A stretch of 64,000 nt of DNA from Azospirillum fermentarium (GTDB taxonomy: Bacteria; Pseudomonadota; Alphaproteobacteria; Azospirillales; Azospirillaceae). Location of the stretch: assembly GCF_025961205.1 (NCBI RefSeq), contig NZ_JAOQNH010000004.1, forward strand, positions 1 to 64,000. Reading direction: 5' to 3'. Position numbers and translations under genes: made by a program. Positions 28,301 to 36,640 of this stretch are shown piece by piece; within the stretch, counting starts at the first letter, position 1, and every line of letters starts with the position of its first letter. Below the pieces are notes generated by a model that was not told the origin of the DNA, searched no databases, and saw nothing but the letters and a program-made list of their open reading frames with translations.

Positions 28301-31300
28301 GTTGCCGCGCCCGCCCAGGGTGACCGCATCGTTTCCGCTGCCGCCGTACAGGCTTTCCAGCGACCGCACCAGGATGTTGCCCCCGGCGTTGCCCAGGGTG
28401 ATGACATCGGTGCCGTCACCGCCCAGCAGGGTTTCGATGGTCGAAGCCAGCATGGTGGAACCGGCATCGCCCAGGGTGATGAATTCCTGGCCCGTTCCGT
28501 ACAGGCTCTCCAACCCTTCGGCAAACATGGTGGAGCCGGTGCCGCTCAGGGTGACCACATCGGTGTTGGCACCACCGGACAAGGTTTCCAGAGCGGTGAC
28601 GTTTATGGTGTTTCCGGAATTGAGCAGCGTGATGACATCGGTGTTCAGGCTGCCCACCAGCGTCTCAATGCCGGTCAGCACCATGGTGTTGCCCCGGTTG
28701 CCCAACAGCACCGTGTCGTTGTTGGCCCCCCCGTACAGGCTTTCCACCGACCGGATCAGCACATTGTTGCCACCGCTCCCCAGCGTGACGATATCGGTGT
28801 TGTCGCCACCCAGCAGGGTTTCAACCTTCTGGACCATGGTGGTGTTGCCCTGGTTCCCCAGCAGGATGTAGTCCTGCCCGGAACTGCCATACAGGCTTTC
28901 CAGCCCCCGCACAGTCGCGGTACCGCTGGCCCCCAGGGTCACCACGTCGGTGTTGGCACCGCCCAGGATCACCTCGGCATCCTGGATCAGGATGGTGGTA
29001 CCGGCAGCCCCCAACGTGATGATGTCATAGCCGCCGCCGGCATACAGGCTTTCGATCCCAACGGCGAGAAAGGTCGTCCCGTTGTTGTCCAGCGTCACCA
29101 CATCGGTGTTGGCACCGCCGATGAGGGTTTCGACGGACGATACGGACACCGTTGATCCGGCATCCCCCAGCGTGATCGCATCGGTGTTGAGGCTGCCTAC
29201 CAGCGTTTCCACGCTGACGATCAACATGGTGTTGCCGCGGTTGCCCAGCAGCACGATATCCTGGCCGGAGCCGCCATACAGGCTTTCCACCGACCGGACC
29301 AGGATGCTGTTCCCGCCACTGCCCAAGGTGATGATGTCGGTGCCATCGCCCCCCAACAGGGTTTCGATGCCTGATGCCAGCATGGTGCTGCCGGCATTGC
29401 TGATGGTCACCAGTTCCCGCCCGGTGCCATACAGACTGTCCAGCCCGCTGACCGTCACCGTCGAACCGGCGCCGTTCAGGGTGATGACATCGGTGTTGCT
29501 TCCCCCCGTCAGGGTTTCGATGGCCGAAGCGGCGATGGTGCTACCGCCGTTGCCCAGAATGATGACGTCGGTGTTCAGGCTTCCGACCAGGCTTTCGATG
29601 GAGGTCATCACCGTGGTGCTGCCCAGATTGCCCAGCAGGATCACATCGGTGTTGGTTCCCCCCGTCAGGGTTTCCAGCAGCCGCACCAGCATGGTGTTGC
29701 CGGTGCCTCCCAGCGTCACGACATCGGTGTTGCTGCTGCCCAGCAGCGTCTCGACCCGGGACACCATCATGGTGTTGCCCCGATTGCCCAGATTGAGCCA
29801 ATCGTTGCCGGCCCCGCCGTAGACGGTCTCCAGTGACCGTACGGTCGCTGTGGTCCCGCTGTCGGACAGGGTAATGACGTCCGTGTTCGACCCTCCGAGC
29901 AGGGTTTCCACACGGCTGATGACGATGGACGTGCCGGCGTTGCTGAGGTTGATCCAGTCGTTGCCGTCACCACCGGTCAGGCTTTCGATCCCGACGATGA
30001 ACACCGTGCTACCGGCATTCCCCAAGGTGATGAGGTCGGTGTTGAGGCCGCCGTACAGGCTTTCCACCCACTCGACCGTGGCGGTGATACCGGCATTTCC
30101 CAAAGTGATGATGTCGGTATTGAGGCCGCCGTACAGGCTTTCCACACCTGTGATCACGCTGGTGTTGCCGCGGTTGCCCAGCAGAATCACATCGGTGTTG
30201 GTGCTTCCGTACAGGGTTTCGATCGACCGGATCAGCATGGTGCTGCCGGCGTTGTCCAACGTCACGACATCGGTGTTCAGCCCGCCCAGCAGGGTGTCCA
30301 GACCGGCGGCGACCAGCGTGGTCCCGGCATTGCCCAGCGTGATGTATTCCGCCCCGGAATCGCCGTACAGGGATTCGATCGCCACCAGGGTCAGCGTGCT
30401 GCCGACCCCCGTCAGGGTGACCACATCGGTGTTGGAACTGCCGTACAGGCTTTCCACCCCCGATACCGTGACGGAGGAACCCGTGTTGCCAAGGGTGATC
30501 AGGTCCGTGTTCAGGCTGCCGGTGATGGTCTCCACGCTGATGAAGACCGAGGTATTGCCCAGATTGCCCAACACCATCACATCCGTGTTCAGGCCACCGG
30601 TCAGGGTCTCCATCCAGCGGACGATCATCGTGTTGCCGGTGTTCCCCAGCGTCACGATATCGGTGTTGCCACCGCCCAGCAGGGTTTCGACATTGGCGAT
30701 GTAGGAGGTGTTCCCCCGGTTGCCCAAGGTAATGAAATCGCTGTTGATTCCCCCGTACACAGTTTCAATGCTGCGGATCAGCATGGTGGATCCCATACCA
30801 CCCAACGTGACGACATCGGTGTTGGAACTGCCCAGCAGCGTATCAATACCAGCCACCACCAGGGAGTTGGGGGCGTCGTCCAGCGTGATGTATTCCGCCC
30901 CGGAATCGCCGTACAGGGATTCGATCGACACCAGGGTCAGCGTGCTTCCGACGCCGGTCAAGGTAATGATGTCGGTATTGACGCTGCCGTACAGGCTTTC
31001 CACCGCCGATACCGACATGGTGTTCCCGGTATTGGACAGGGTAATGAGATCGGTGTTCAGGCTTCCCGTAATGGATTCGATGCCAAAGACGACGGTGCTG
31101 CTGCCCAAATTCCCCAGCAGCAGATAATCGGCGTTCGACCCGCCGTAAATGGTTTCCATCCAGCGGACAATCATGGTGTTGCCGCCGTTGCCAAGCGTGA
31201 TGATGTCGGTGTTCTCGCCGCCCAGCAGGATTTCCAGGTTCGACACCGCGGTGGTGTTGCCGCGGGCACCGAAGGTGATGAAATCGGTGCCGGTGCCACC

Positions 31301-32095
31301 GGTCAGCGTTTCCACCGACCGTGTGAGCATGGTCGAGCCGGCGTTCCGCAGGGTCACAACATCGGTGTTCCCCCCCCCCAGCAATGTCTCTACCGCCACC
31401 ACGCTCAAGGTGATGCCGTTGTCCTGCAGCGTCAGGACATCGGTGTTAAGGCTGCCGGTGATGGACTCAATGTTGAAAACGGCGGTGGTGTTTCCCCGGT
31501 TGCCCAGCAGGATGATGTCGGTCCCGATACCGCCGGTCAGGGTTTCCAGCCAGCGGACGATCATAGTGTTCACGCCGTCACCCAGCGTCACCACGTCCGC
31601 ACCTTCACCCCCCAACAGGATCTCGACCCCGGTCACGGTCATCGTGTTGCCGAGGTTTCCCAGTTCGACGAAATCGACTCCCGTTCCACCGGTCAGCGTG
31701 TCGAGCCAGCGGGCCAGGAGCGTGTTGCCGCCGGTCCCCAGGGTGATGACGTCGGTTCCAGCCCCCCCCAGCAGGGTTTCCAGCCTGAACACCGTCATGG
31801 TGTTGCCCAGGCTCCCCAACTGCACGAAATCACGCCCGGTTCCACCGGTCAGCGTGTCGAGCCAGCGGGCAAGCATCGTGTTGCCGTTATTGCCCAGCGT
31901 CACGATGTCAGCCTCAGCGCTGCCCAGAAGCGTCTCCACCGCGGTGACGAAAAGGGACGAGGCTCCACTGATCTCAATATAGTCCGGCAACGCGCTGCCG
32001 TAGACAGAACTGATGCCGCTGATAACGGCGGTCTGACCGCTTTCGCTCAGCGTCACCACATTCCCGACCACGCTCCCGAGCAGAGTATCAGCCAC
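25388..32095 (-). CDS. Giant beta-strand-repeat protein, probably type I secreted
   Basis: This 2235-residue protein has no signal peptide. Almost all of it (about residues 5-2060) is built from roughly 78 tandem units of about 26 residues, with a core like ETLYGGxNTDVVTLGNxGNT. Units resemble RTX in the GG-x-NTD turn, but the period is 26, not 9. The last ~165 residues form a different cap (FLGGAGADQITFASGATGN, GYDRISNFHQSGDVIRLSG, AVYVVSDGDTSGTVSASEI) that resembles the metallopeptidase C-terminus, consistent with a C-terminal secretion signal. Start is the GTG at 32095, with AAGAGG ten bases upstream. Function is likely adhesive or matrix-forming (inference). There is no catalytic domain. 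Confidence 0.88.
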   Translation of the reverse strand: MADTLLGSVVGNVVTLSESGQTAVISGISSVYGSALPDYIEISGASSLFVTAVETLLGSAEADIVTLGNNGNTMLARWLDTLTGGTGRDFVQLGSLGNTMTVFRLETLLGGAGTDVITLGTGGNTLLARWLDTLTGGTGVDFVELGNLGNTMTVTGVEILLGGEGADVVTLGDGVNTMIVRWLETLTGGIGTDIILLGNRGNTTAVFNIESITGSLNTDVLTLQDNGITLSVVAVETLLGGGNTDVVTLRNAGSTMLTRSVETLTGGTGTDFITFGARGNTTAVSNLEILLGGENTDIITLGNGGNTMIVRWMETIYGGSNADYLLLGNLGSSTVVFGIESITGSLNTDLITLSNTGNTMSVSAVESLYGSVNTDIITLTGVGSTLTLVSIESLYGDSGAEYITLDDAPNSLVVAGIDTLLGSSNTDVVTLGGMGSTMLIRSIETVYGGINSDFITLGNRGNTSYIANVETLLGGGNTDIVTLGNTGNTMIVRWMETLTGGLNTDVMVLGNLGNTSVFISVETITGSLNTDLITLGNTGSSVTVSGVESLYGSSNTDVVTLTGVGSTLTLVAIESLYGDSGAEYITLGNAGTTLVAAGLDTLLGGLNTDVVTLDNAGSTMLIRSIETLYGSTNTDVILLGNRGNTSVITGVESLYGGLNTDIITLGNAGITATVEWVESLYGGLNTDLITLGNAGSTVFIVGIESLTGGDGNDWINLSNAGTSIVISRVETLLGGSNTDVITLSDSGTTATVRSLETVYGGAGNDWLNLGNRGNTMMVSRVETLLGSSNTDVVTLGGTGNTMLVRLLETLTGGTNTDVILLGNLGSTTVMTSIESLVGSLNTDVIILGNGGSTIAASAIETLTGGSNTDVITLNGAGSTVTVSGLDSLYGTGRELVTISNAGSTMLASGIETLLGGDGTDIITLGSGGNSILVRSVESLYGGSGQDIVLLGNRGNTMLIVSVETLVGSLNTDAITLGDAGSTVSVSSVETLIGGANTDVVTLDNNGTTFLAVGIESLYAGGGYDIITLGAAGTTILIQDAEVILGGANTDVVTLGASGTATVRGLESLYGSSGQDYILLGNQGNTTMVQKVETLLGGDNTDIVTLGSGGNNVLIRSVESLYGGANNDTVLLGNRGNTMVLTGIETLVGSLNTDVITLLNSGNTINVTALETLSGGANTDVVTLSGTGSTMFAEGLESLYGTGQEFITLGDAGSTMLASTIETLLGGDGTDVITLGNAGGNILVRSLESLYGGSGNDAVTLGGRGNTTLVQGVETLTGSLNTDIITLGPAGATLTLSRIDSLYGSANTDVLTLASTGNTLFVQGVEGLYATTNTDVVTLGNVGNTVTVSGLESLTGGVNTDIITLGPAGSTTQVEGVEALYGGSGSDFVTLTGQGSTMTVGQVDTLLGGQNTEVVTLADAGNTMLVRALETVYGGLNTDVLTLGGQGNTTVLQSVEAVYGGINTDIITLTSTGSTLTASGLDSLYGGANTDVVTLSGTGSTLFTQGLESLYGTGQEFVTLGNAGSTMLASTIETLLGGDGTDVITLGNAGGNILVRSLESLYGGSGNDAVTLGGRGNTTLVQGVETLTGSLNTDIITLGPAGATLTLSRIDSLYGSANTDVLTLASTGNTLFVQGVEGLYATTNTDVVTLGNVGNTVTVSGLESLTGGVNTDIITLGPAGSTTQVEGVEALYGGSGSDFVTLTGQGSTMTVGQVDTLLGGQNTEVVTLADAGNTMLVRALETVYGGLNTDVLTLGGQGNTTVLQSVEAVYGGINTDVVTLTGIGSTMLVSGIETLTGSANTDVITLGAVGMTMLVAGIETLTSSSANDVITLANVGSTITISGLRTLYGGVNTDIVTLAASGNLTMERVDVLYGSGGNDVVTLGNGGSTALVQAVESIYGGLNTDIVTLAATGSTILVSRLESLYGGANTDVVTLASTGNSMQITGIETLAGGTGTDIITLSAAGNTLVISGVETLLGGLNTDILTLASASNLTAEGLDTLYGSSGGDMVTLGNRGSTVVVTGVESLYGGDNTDIVTLAAAGSTMSVMKLESVYGGANTDMITVTQGAAAFLGGAGADQITFASGATGNTVLFSSDTDGAAAGTTTGYDRISNFHQSGDVIRLSGALRTALDGNSNGTIAVTSSAQSAVNLSTSEAVLLTTAVGSGNLVNTSFTGLITAMGNLTATGGTALVVANDGTNSAVYVVSDGDTSGTVSASEITLLGLFSNVILTSGNIS
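26771..27640 (-). repeat. 933-bp-spaced internal duplication, copy A
   Basis: This segment is almost identical to 27704-28573, displaced by exactly 933 bp (311 codons, about twelve 26-residue units). Only scattered single differences are visible, e.g. CGCCCAACAG at 26941 against CGCCCAGCAG in copy B. The end near 27530-27640 is more diverged. It indicates recent in-frame amplification of a twelve-unit block. Confidence 0.9.
27704..28573 (-). repeat. 933-bp-spaced internal duplication, copy B
   Basis: Partner of 26771-27640. The frame and repeat phase are preserved across the junction, so the duplication lengthened the protein without disturbing its fold period. Confidence 0.9.
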
Positions 32096-32320
32096 CCTCT
32101 TCGCGCCTCTTGCTGTGAATATCCCGATCCACTACCGCGTATTTAGGCCAGGAATGATCGGTTCAGTCTCCTGACCTGATATGAAATTTCAATGAATCCT
32201 GCCTTGAACCTACAACCGAGAGCCCCGTAACGCAGCAGAAACTGCGCCTGAGCAGCACCTCCCGGCCATTTTACCGCGGTCCCACCATCCGCCCTTTCCC
32301 TTTGGCTGGGATAAGGGGTA

Positions 32321-32890
32321 TCACAGCTCGATCTCGGTAACTCCGTATCCCAACTCATCCTCGACGGCGCGCAGACGCTTGCGCAAGGTTTCGATGTCGC
32401 TGACCAGCTTCTTACGCTCCCTCTCCAGCGCGGCGCGGTGGCTGTCAGGGGTGGTGCGGACGCTGCGCTTGAACTGGATCACTTCGGCCCGCGTGGTATC
32501 GGGGCGGATGACGCCGGATTGCAGCGCCATATCCCGCTCGGCCTCGTTCAGGGTGGTGATCTGGTAGATGACGGAATAGCTGTGGGGCAGCCGCTCGACC
32601 GGCAGGGAGCCCTGGTCGATCGCCTCCGCCACGGTACGAAGCTGGTGGGCGATCTTCACCCCGAACGGCAGCTCACGCTCGATCATGGACTGGTAGTCTC
32701 CATGGGGAAGCGTGGCCTTGGCCCGGATCAGGTAACGGCCGATCAGGACGAAACGGTTGTAGGTGTCCTGCCACAGCTTCGATATCTCGCGGATGAAATC
32801 CTCTTTCCGGGTCAAAGGGACTTCGGCGTTCTCGATCCGGTCGATGCGGATGTCCGCGACTTTGCCGCGGCTGACAGGGGTGAAAGCCAT
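32321..32890 (-). CDS. DUF3102-like protein, partner of ParA
   Basis: The 189-residue protein starts at ATG 32890 with GGGAG upstream, four bases after the parA-like stop. A longer frame to 33046 overlaps parA and is unlikely. The central part (TYNRFVLIGRYLIRAKATLP, then HGDYQSMIERELPFGVKIAH) resembles DUF3102-type domains, which look like small helical DNA-associated modules. The C-terminus (SHRAALERERKKLVSDIETL...) is a predicted coiled coil. The tight pairing with ParA suggests it acts as the ParA partner in place of a standard ParB; this is inference. The gap 32096-32320 upstream of the giant gene holds nothing I can identify. Confidence 0.6.
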   Translation of the reverse strand: MAFTPVSRGKVADIRIDRIENAEVPLTRKEDFIREISKLWQDTYNRFVLIGRYLIRAKATLPHGDYQSMIERELPFGVKIAHQLRTVAEAIDQGSLPVERLPHSYSVIYQITTLNEAERDMALQSGVIRPDTTRAEVIQFKRSVRTTPDSHRAALERERKKLVSDIETLRKRLRAVEDELGYGVTEIEL

Positions 32891-32894
32891 TGGC

Positions 32895-33527
32895 TCAGGC
32901 TCCCATCTCGTTTTTGACGAATTGCCAAACGCCGCTGATCTCGTCGCCCCCCGGATGGCGGCTGACCTCCAGGATACCGAGCCCTTCGGCACCGATGCGA
33001 TGCATGTCCTCGCGCTCGGCGATTTCGATCGGACAGATCCGGCCAACGGCGTTCAGGCGCCGTTTGGTCTCAGACAAGGACCGGGCCCGGAGCTTGGCCA
33101 TGTTCAACACGAACGCGGCCGGGCGATCGTAACTGCGCAGCATGGTCATCCATTCCATGGTGGAGTCGGTATCGTCCATGGTGGGCTTGGTGGGAACCAG
33201 AACCAGGTCGGCTCCCAGGATCAGGGCCTTCATGCCCTGGGGATATTCTTCCACCGCGGTCGGCGTATCGATGATCAGCAACTCATGGCCGGTGATCTCT
33301 GCCATGGCATCCTGAGCATCGCTCATGGTGCCTTGGTAATGCACAATCGGGGGCCGCTCCTCCGCCCGCCTGTTCCACCACCGGGTCAGGCTGGCCTGAG
33401 GGTCGAGATCCAGGGTGGCGACCTTAATGTTCTCCAAAGTGGCGGCCACGGCCAGATTGCGGGAAATCATCGTCTTACCGCACCCCCCTTTGGGGCTGGA
33501 GATCAGCAGGCGCTTCATATGGGTCAT
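32895..33527 (-). CDS. ParA/MinD-family ATPase
   Basis: The 210-residue protein has a deviant Walker A motif SPKGGCGKT with both signature lysines (Lys13, Lys18), a TLDLDPQAS segment (Walker A') and LLIIDTPTA (Walker B). The ATG at 33527 is chosen because GGAAAAG precedes it; ATG 33518 is possible. It lacks the N-terminal helix-turn-helix of large plasmid ParA proteins. Orphan ParA proteins of this size position protein complexes or small plasmids. The 295-bp gap to galE (33528-33822) must hold divergent promoters, but I can identify none with confidence. Confidence 0.85.
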   Translation of the reverse strand: MTHMKRLLISSPKGGCGKTMISRNLAVAATLENIKVATLDLDPQASLTRWWNRRAEERPPIVHYQGTMSDAQDAMAEITGHELLIIDTPTAVEEYPQGMKALILGADLVLVPTKPTMDDTDSTMEWMTMLRSYDRPAAFVLNMAKLRARSLSETKRRLNAVGRICPIEIAEREDMHRIGAEGLGILEVSRHPGGDEISGVWQFVKNEMGA

Positions 33528-33822
33528 CTTTTCCAAAAAGGGGCATGGCCCGATGCGGGGTATCGCCCGCACCGAAACATCTTACCGGTCAGAACTTCAT
33601 CTTACGAACGGATGGCGCGGGCGGCCCCGTCCGAACAGGCAGCAGGACTGTTTTGCCCAAACCGGGCTGATGCGGCAAGAGGCATCACCGGTCCGGGGAC
33701 CAGATCGCGGCGGCTCGGCTGCCTCTATCGTTTGGATGGGTACTTCGCAAGGCCCCGTGCCAATCGCCTCAGGCTTGGCTATGGTTGGACATTTGATGAC
33801 GCCTATCGACGAGAGGATCCCC

Positions 33823-34806
33823 ATGGCCGTTGTTCTGGTAACCGGCGGCGCCGGTTACATTGGCAGCCACACCTGCAAGCAACTTGCAGCCGCCGGCCAC
33901 ACCCCGGTGACCTATGACAGCCTGGAGCACGGGCATCGGGATGCGGTGCGGTGGGGGCCTCTGGTGGTTGGGAATCTATGCGACCGCGCCCGGCTGTCGG
34001 CAACGCTCGAAGAATACCGCCCTGCATGCGTGCTGCATTTTGCGGCATACATCGACGTCGGCGGCTCGGTGCGTGACCCTCTGCGCTTTTACGAGAACAA
34101 CGTCGGAGGCAGCCTGACCCTGCTCCAGGCCATGAAAAGTCATGGGCTGGACAAGATCGTGTTCTCAAGCACCTGTGCGGTGTACGGCACCCCCGTGCGT
34201 CTGCCCCTGGACGAGGACCATCCGAAGGCGCCTGCCAACCCCTATGGCTCCAGCAAATGGATGGTCGAATGCCTGTTGCGCGATGCGGGGGCCGCCCATG
34301 GCTTGCGGTCGGTGGCCTTGCGCTATTTCAATGCCTGCGGCGCCGACCAGGATGGCGAGATCGGGGAATCCCACTCCCCGGAAACCCATGCCCTGCCGCT
34401 GGCGATCTTCGCAGCCATGGGCCGGATTCCAGCCTTCCATGTGTTCGGCACCGATTACCCGACGCCCGATGGAACCGCCATTCGTGATTACATTCATGTC
34501 GAGGATCTGGCCGACGCCCACGTCCGTGCCCTGCATTATCTTCTGAACGGAGGAGAGAGCACGTCCATCAATCTGGGCACCGGGCGGGGCACGTCGGTCC
34601 GGGAGTTGGTGGATGCCGTTGCCCGCGTCGGCGCGCGGGACGTGCCGGTCACCCAATCACCGCGCCGCGACGGTGATGTCCCGGAATTGGTGGCGCAGCC
34701 GGACCGTGCGGCCCACCTTCTCGGCTGGAAGGCCCGTCACACCGATTTCGATGCCATTGTGCGCAGTGCCTGGCGCTGGCACAGCCGGCAGACGAAGGGC
34801 GGCTGA
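33823..34806 (+). CDS. galE: UDP-glucose 4-epimerase
   Basis: The 327-residue protein is an extended SDR with TGGAGYIGSH near residues 7-16, HFAAYIDVGGSV, the SSTCAVYG serine region and the PYGSSKWMVE Tyr/Lys pair. Further family motifs are RYFNACGAD and GTAIRDYIHVEDLADAH. It interconverts UDP-glucose and UDP-galactose for glycan synthesis. ATG 33823 has GAGAGG upstream; an upstream extension of the frame to 33415 overlaps parA antisense and is rejected. It opens the rightward glycan island. Confidence 0.93.
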   Translation: MAVVLVTGGAGYIGSHTCKQLAAAGHTPVTYDSLEHGHRDAVRWGPLVVGNLCDRARLSATLEEYRPACVLHFAAYIDVGGSVRDPLRFYENNVGGSLTLLQAMKSHGLDKIVFSSTCAVYGTPVRLPLDEDHPKAPANPYGSSKWMVECLLRDAGAAHGLRSVALRYFNACGADQDGEIGESHSPETHALPLAIFAAMGRIPAFHVFGTDYPTPDGTAIRDYIHVEDLADAHVRALHYLLNGGESTSINLGTGRGTSVRELVDAVARVGARDVPVTQSPRRDGDVPELVAQPDRAAHLLGWKARHTDFDAIVRSAWRWHSRQTKGG

Positions 34807-34845
34807 CTCAGGCCGGGCCTGCCATCGCGGCCCCCATGGCGCAGA

Positions 34846-36615
34846 TCAGAGACGGGCACCGCCGTCAGTGCGCATCCGTACGATGAACGGCATCGGCCCC
34901 TGCCCGTCGCACCAGCGGTGCCACATGACGCGGAGGGCGGCTTCGAAGCGGCGCGTGAAGCCTGAAACATCGCGCAAGGGCGATGCGGCCATACGGTGTC
35001 GCAGGCCGTGGCGAATGGCGTCGAGAGCCTGGATGTCGGCGGCGATCTGGGCACCGCGTTCGATGAAGTCGGGCTGGTCATGGGCGACGAAGGAGCCAAG
35101 GCCGATGCCGCGCATGAGGGATGCGCCGACGCGGGCGGCGTGGCGGTCACCGCACAGGGTGAGGACGGGGACGCCCATCCACAGGGCCTCGCAGGTGGTG
35201 GTCGTGCCGTTGTAGGGGAAGGGATCGAGGGCGATGTCGAGGCGGTTGTAGAGGCCGAGATGCTCGGCGGTGCCGCTGGTCCAGGGGATGAGGTCGAGGC
35301 GCTCGGGTGCGATGCCGGCGGCGGCGAAGCGGGCGGTCACCCGGTTGCGGACACCGGCATCGGCCAGGGGGCGGCTTTTGAGGATCAGGCGGCTGCCGGG
35401 GACGCGGGCCATCAGGGCGGCCCAGAGGGCGATGGTCGCCGGGTTGGTCTTGAGCAGGTTGTTGAAGGATCCGAAGGTGACGAAGCCGTTGCGCTGCGCC
35501 GGAAGCGGCCCGATGGGTGAGGCGTCGGCGGGGGGCTGGTAGCACAGGAAGGAGGGGTCGAGGCGGACGAGGGCCTCGCAGGCGTGGGCGTCGGCGGTAC
35601 CCTCGGGGTCGGTGATGCTGTCGACGATGCGGTAGTCGATGGCGGGGACGCCGGTGGTGGCGGGGTATCCCAGCCATGTGGCCTGGACCGGTGCCGGCTT
35701 GCGGGCGAACAGGGGCAGGCGGTTGTGGGCGGAATGGCCGGCGAGGTCGATGAGGATGTCCACGCCGTCGGCGCGGATCAGGGCGTCGGCCTGCTCGTCG
35801 GACAGGCCGCGGATCGGGCGCCAGAGATCGACCAGGGTTTGGATGCGGGCGGTGACGGCATCGGGGCTGGGGGTTTCGGAATAGGCGTGGATGCGGAACC
35901 GCGAGCGGTCGTGGGCCGCCAGAAGCGGCGCCATGAATTCCGCCGCCACATGCTGGCGGAAATCCCCCGAAACATAACCGATCACCAGACGACGCTCAGG
36001 ATCCCGGCTGTTGGCGTGCGGCACCGGCGCCGGCGGCGGCAGGGCGGCTGCATACCCCTTGTGAATCGCTGCCACCTGATCCGCCGGCACATCGCCACGG
36101 TACAGGCTGTACATGCACAGATTATGGCGCGCCTTGGCAAACAGTGGATTCACGGCAAGGGTCCGGCGGGTCACTGTCACCGCCAAGCCGATGTCGTCGC
36201 TGTTTATCTGCACACCGGACAGATTGTTATAGGCATCCAGGAAACCGGGGTTAAGCGCGATGGCCCGGCGAAACGCTGCCTGAGCGGCCTCGAACAGGTT
36301 GTCCGCGAACAGCATGTTTCCCAGAACATACCAACTGTTTTCATAGCCCTGCGCCACGGTCAAACTACGCCGCAGCAGCCTCCACGCCGCGGCCCGGTGA
36401 CCAAAGGTGTCGGCTATGATCGCCAAATGGAGCAGAACCACCGGATGAGCCGGCTCCACCATCAGAATCCGCCAATACAGGGCCTCGGTCTTGCGGACGT
36501 GCCCCTGCCGGTAGAGATGGACGGCCAGTTCAAGCACCCTGTCCGTCGATTGCAAGCCTGGTAGATTTCCGATCCGGAAAAGCGGCTGGGACGATGCGTA
36601 GGATGGACCAAGCAT
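34846..36615 (-). CDS. TPR-fused GT41-family glycosyltransferase (O-GlcNAc-transferase/SPINDLY-like)
   Basis: The 589-residue protein carries several TPR units in about residues 15-200 (AAWRLLRRSLTVAQGYENSW, AFRRAIALNPGFLDAYNNL). A GT41 catalytic region follows: GYVSGDFRQHVAAEFM, the HSAHNRLPLFARKPAPVQ region, GSFNNLLKTNPATIALWA, LILKSRPLA, and the UDP-site segment DPFPYNGTTTTCEALWMGV that matches OGT. Bacterial relatives modify proteins on Ser/Thr or Asn in the cytoplasm. The start is uncertain: ATG 36615 avoids overlap, while ATG 36642 would overlap the divergent neighbour. Neither has a good ribosome-binding site. Confidence 0.88.
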   Translation of the reverse strand: MLGPSYASSQPLFRIGNLPGLQSTDRVLELAVHLYRQGHVRKTEALYWRILMVEPAHPVVLLHLAIIADTFGHRAAAWRLLRRSLTVAQGYENSWYVLGNMLFADNLFEAAQAAFRRAIALNPGFLDAYNNLSGVQINSDDIGLAVTVTRRTLAVNPLFAKARHNLCMYSLYRGDVPADQVAAIHKGYAAALPPPAPVPHANSRDPERRLVIGYVSGDFRQHVAAEFMAPLLAAHDRSRFRIHAYSETPSPDAVTARIQTLVDLWRPIRGLSDEQADALIRADGVDILIDLAGHSAHNRLPLFARKPAPVQATWLGYPATTGVPAIDYRIVDSITDPEGTADAHACEALVRLDPSFLCYQPPADASPIGPLPAQRNGFVTFGSFNNLLKTNPATIALWAALMARVPGSRLILKSRPLADAGVRNRVTARFAAAGIAPERLDLIPWTSGTAEHLGLYNRLDIALDPFPYNGTTTTCEALWMGVPVLTLCGDRHAARVGASLMRGIGLGSFVAHDQPDFIERGAQIAADIQALDAIRHGLRHRMAASPLRDVSGFTRRFEAALRVMWHRWCDGQGPMPFIVRMRTDGGARL

Positions 36616-36640
36616 GGGATGATCTGCTATGGGGGCGGAC

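Noticed and set aside
25382..29155. Long plus-strand open frames antisense to the giant repeat gene (up to 1257 codons)
   Set aside because: They arise because the 78-bp coding repeat also lacks stops in the antisense frame. The products are His/Gln/Val-rich repeats without start context, while the minus-strand protein has conserved repeat chemistry and a distinct C-terminal cap.
25388..32095. CRISPR-like regular spacing of similar segments
   Set aside because: The period is about 78 bp, in frame with a 26-residue protein repeat. The units vary as coding sequence does, and there are no constant direct repeats separated by unique spacers.
33415..33822. N-terminal extension of galE by 136 residues
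   Set aside because: The extension overlaps the parA-like gene antisense and lacks similarity. The ATG at 33823 has a ribosome-binding site and gives the standard GalE N-terminus.
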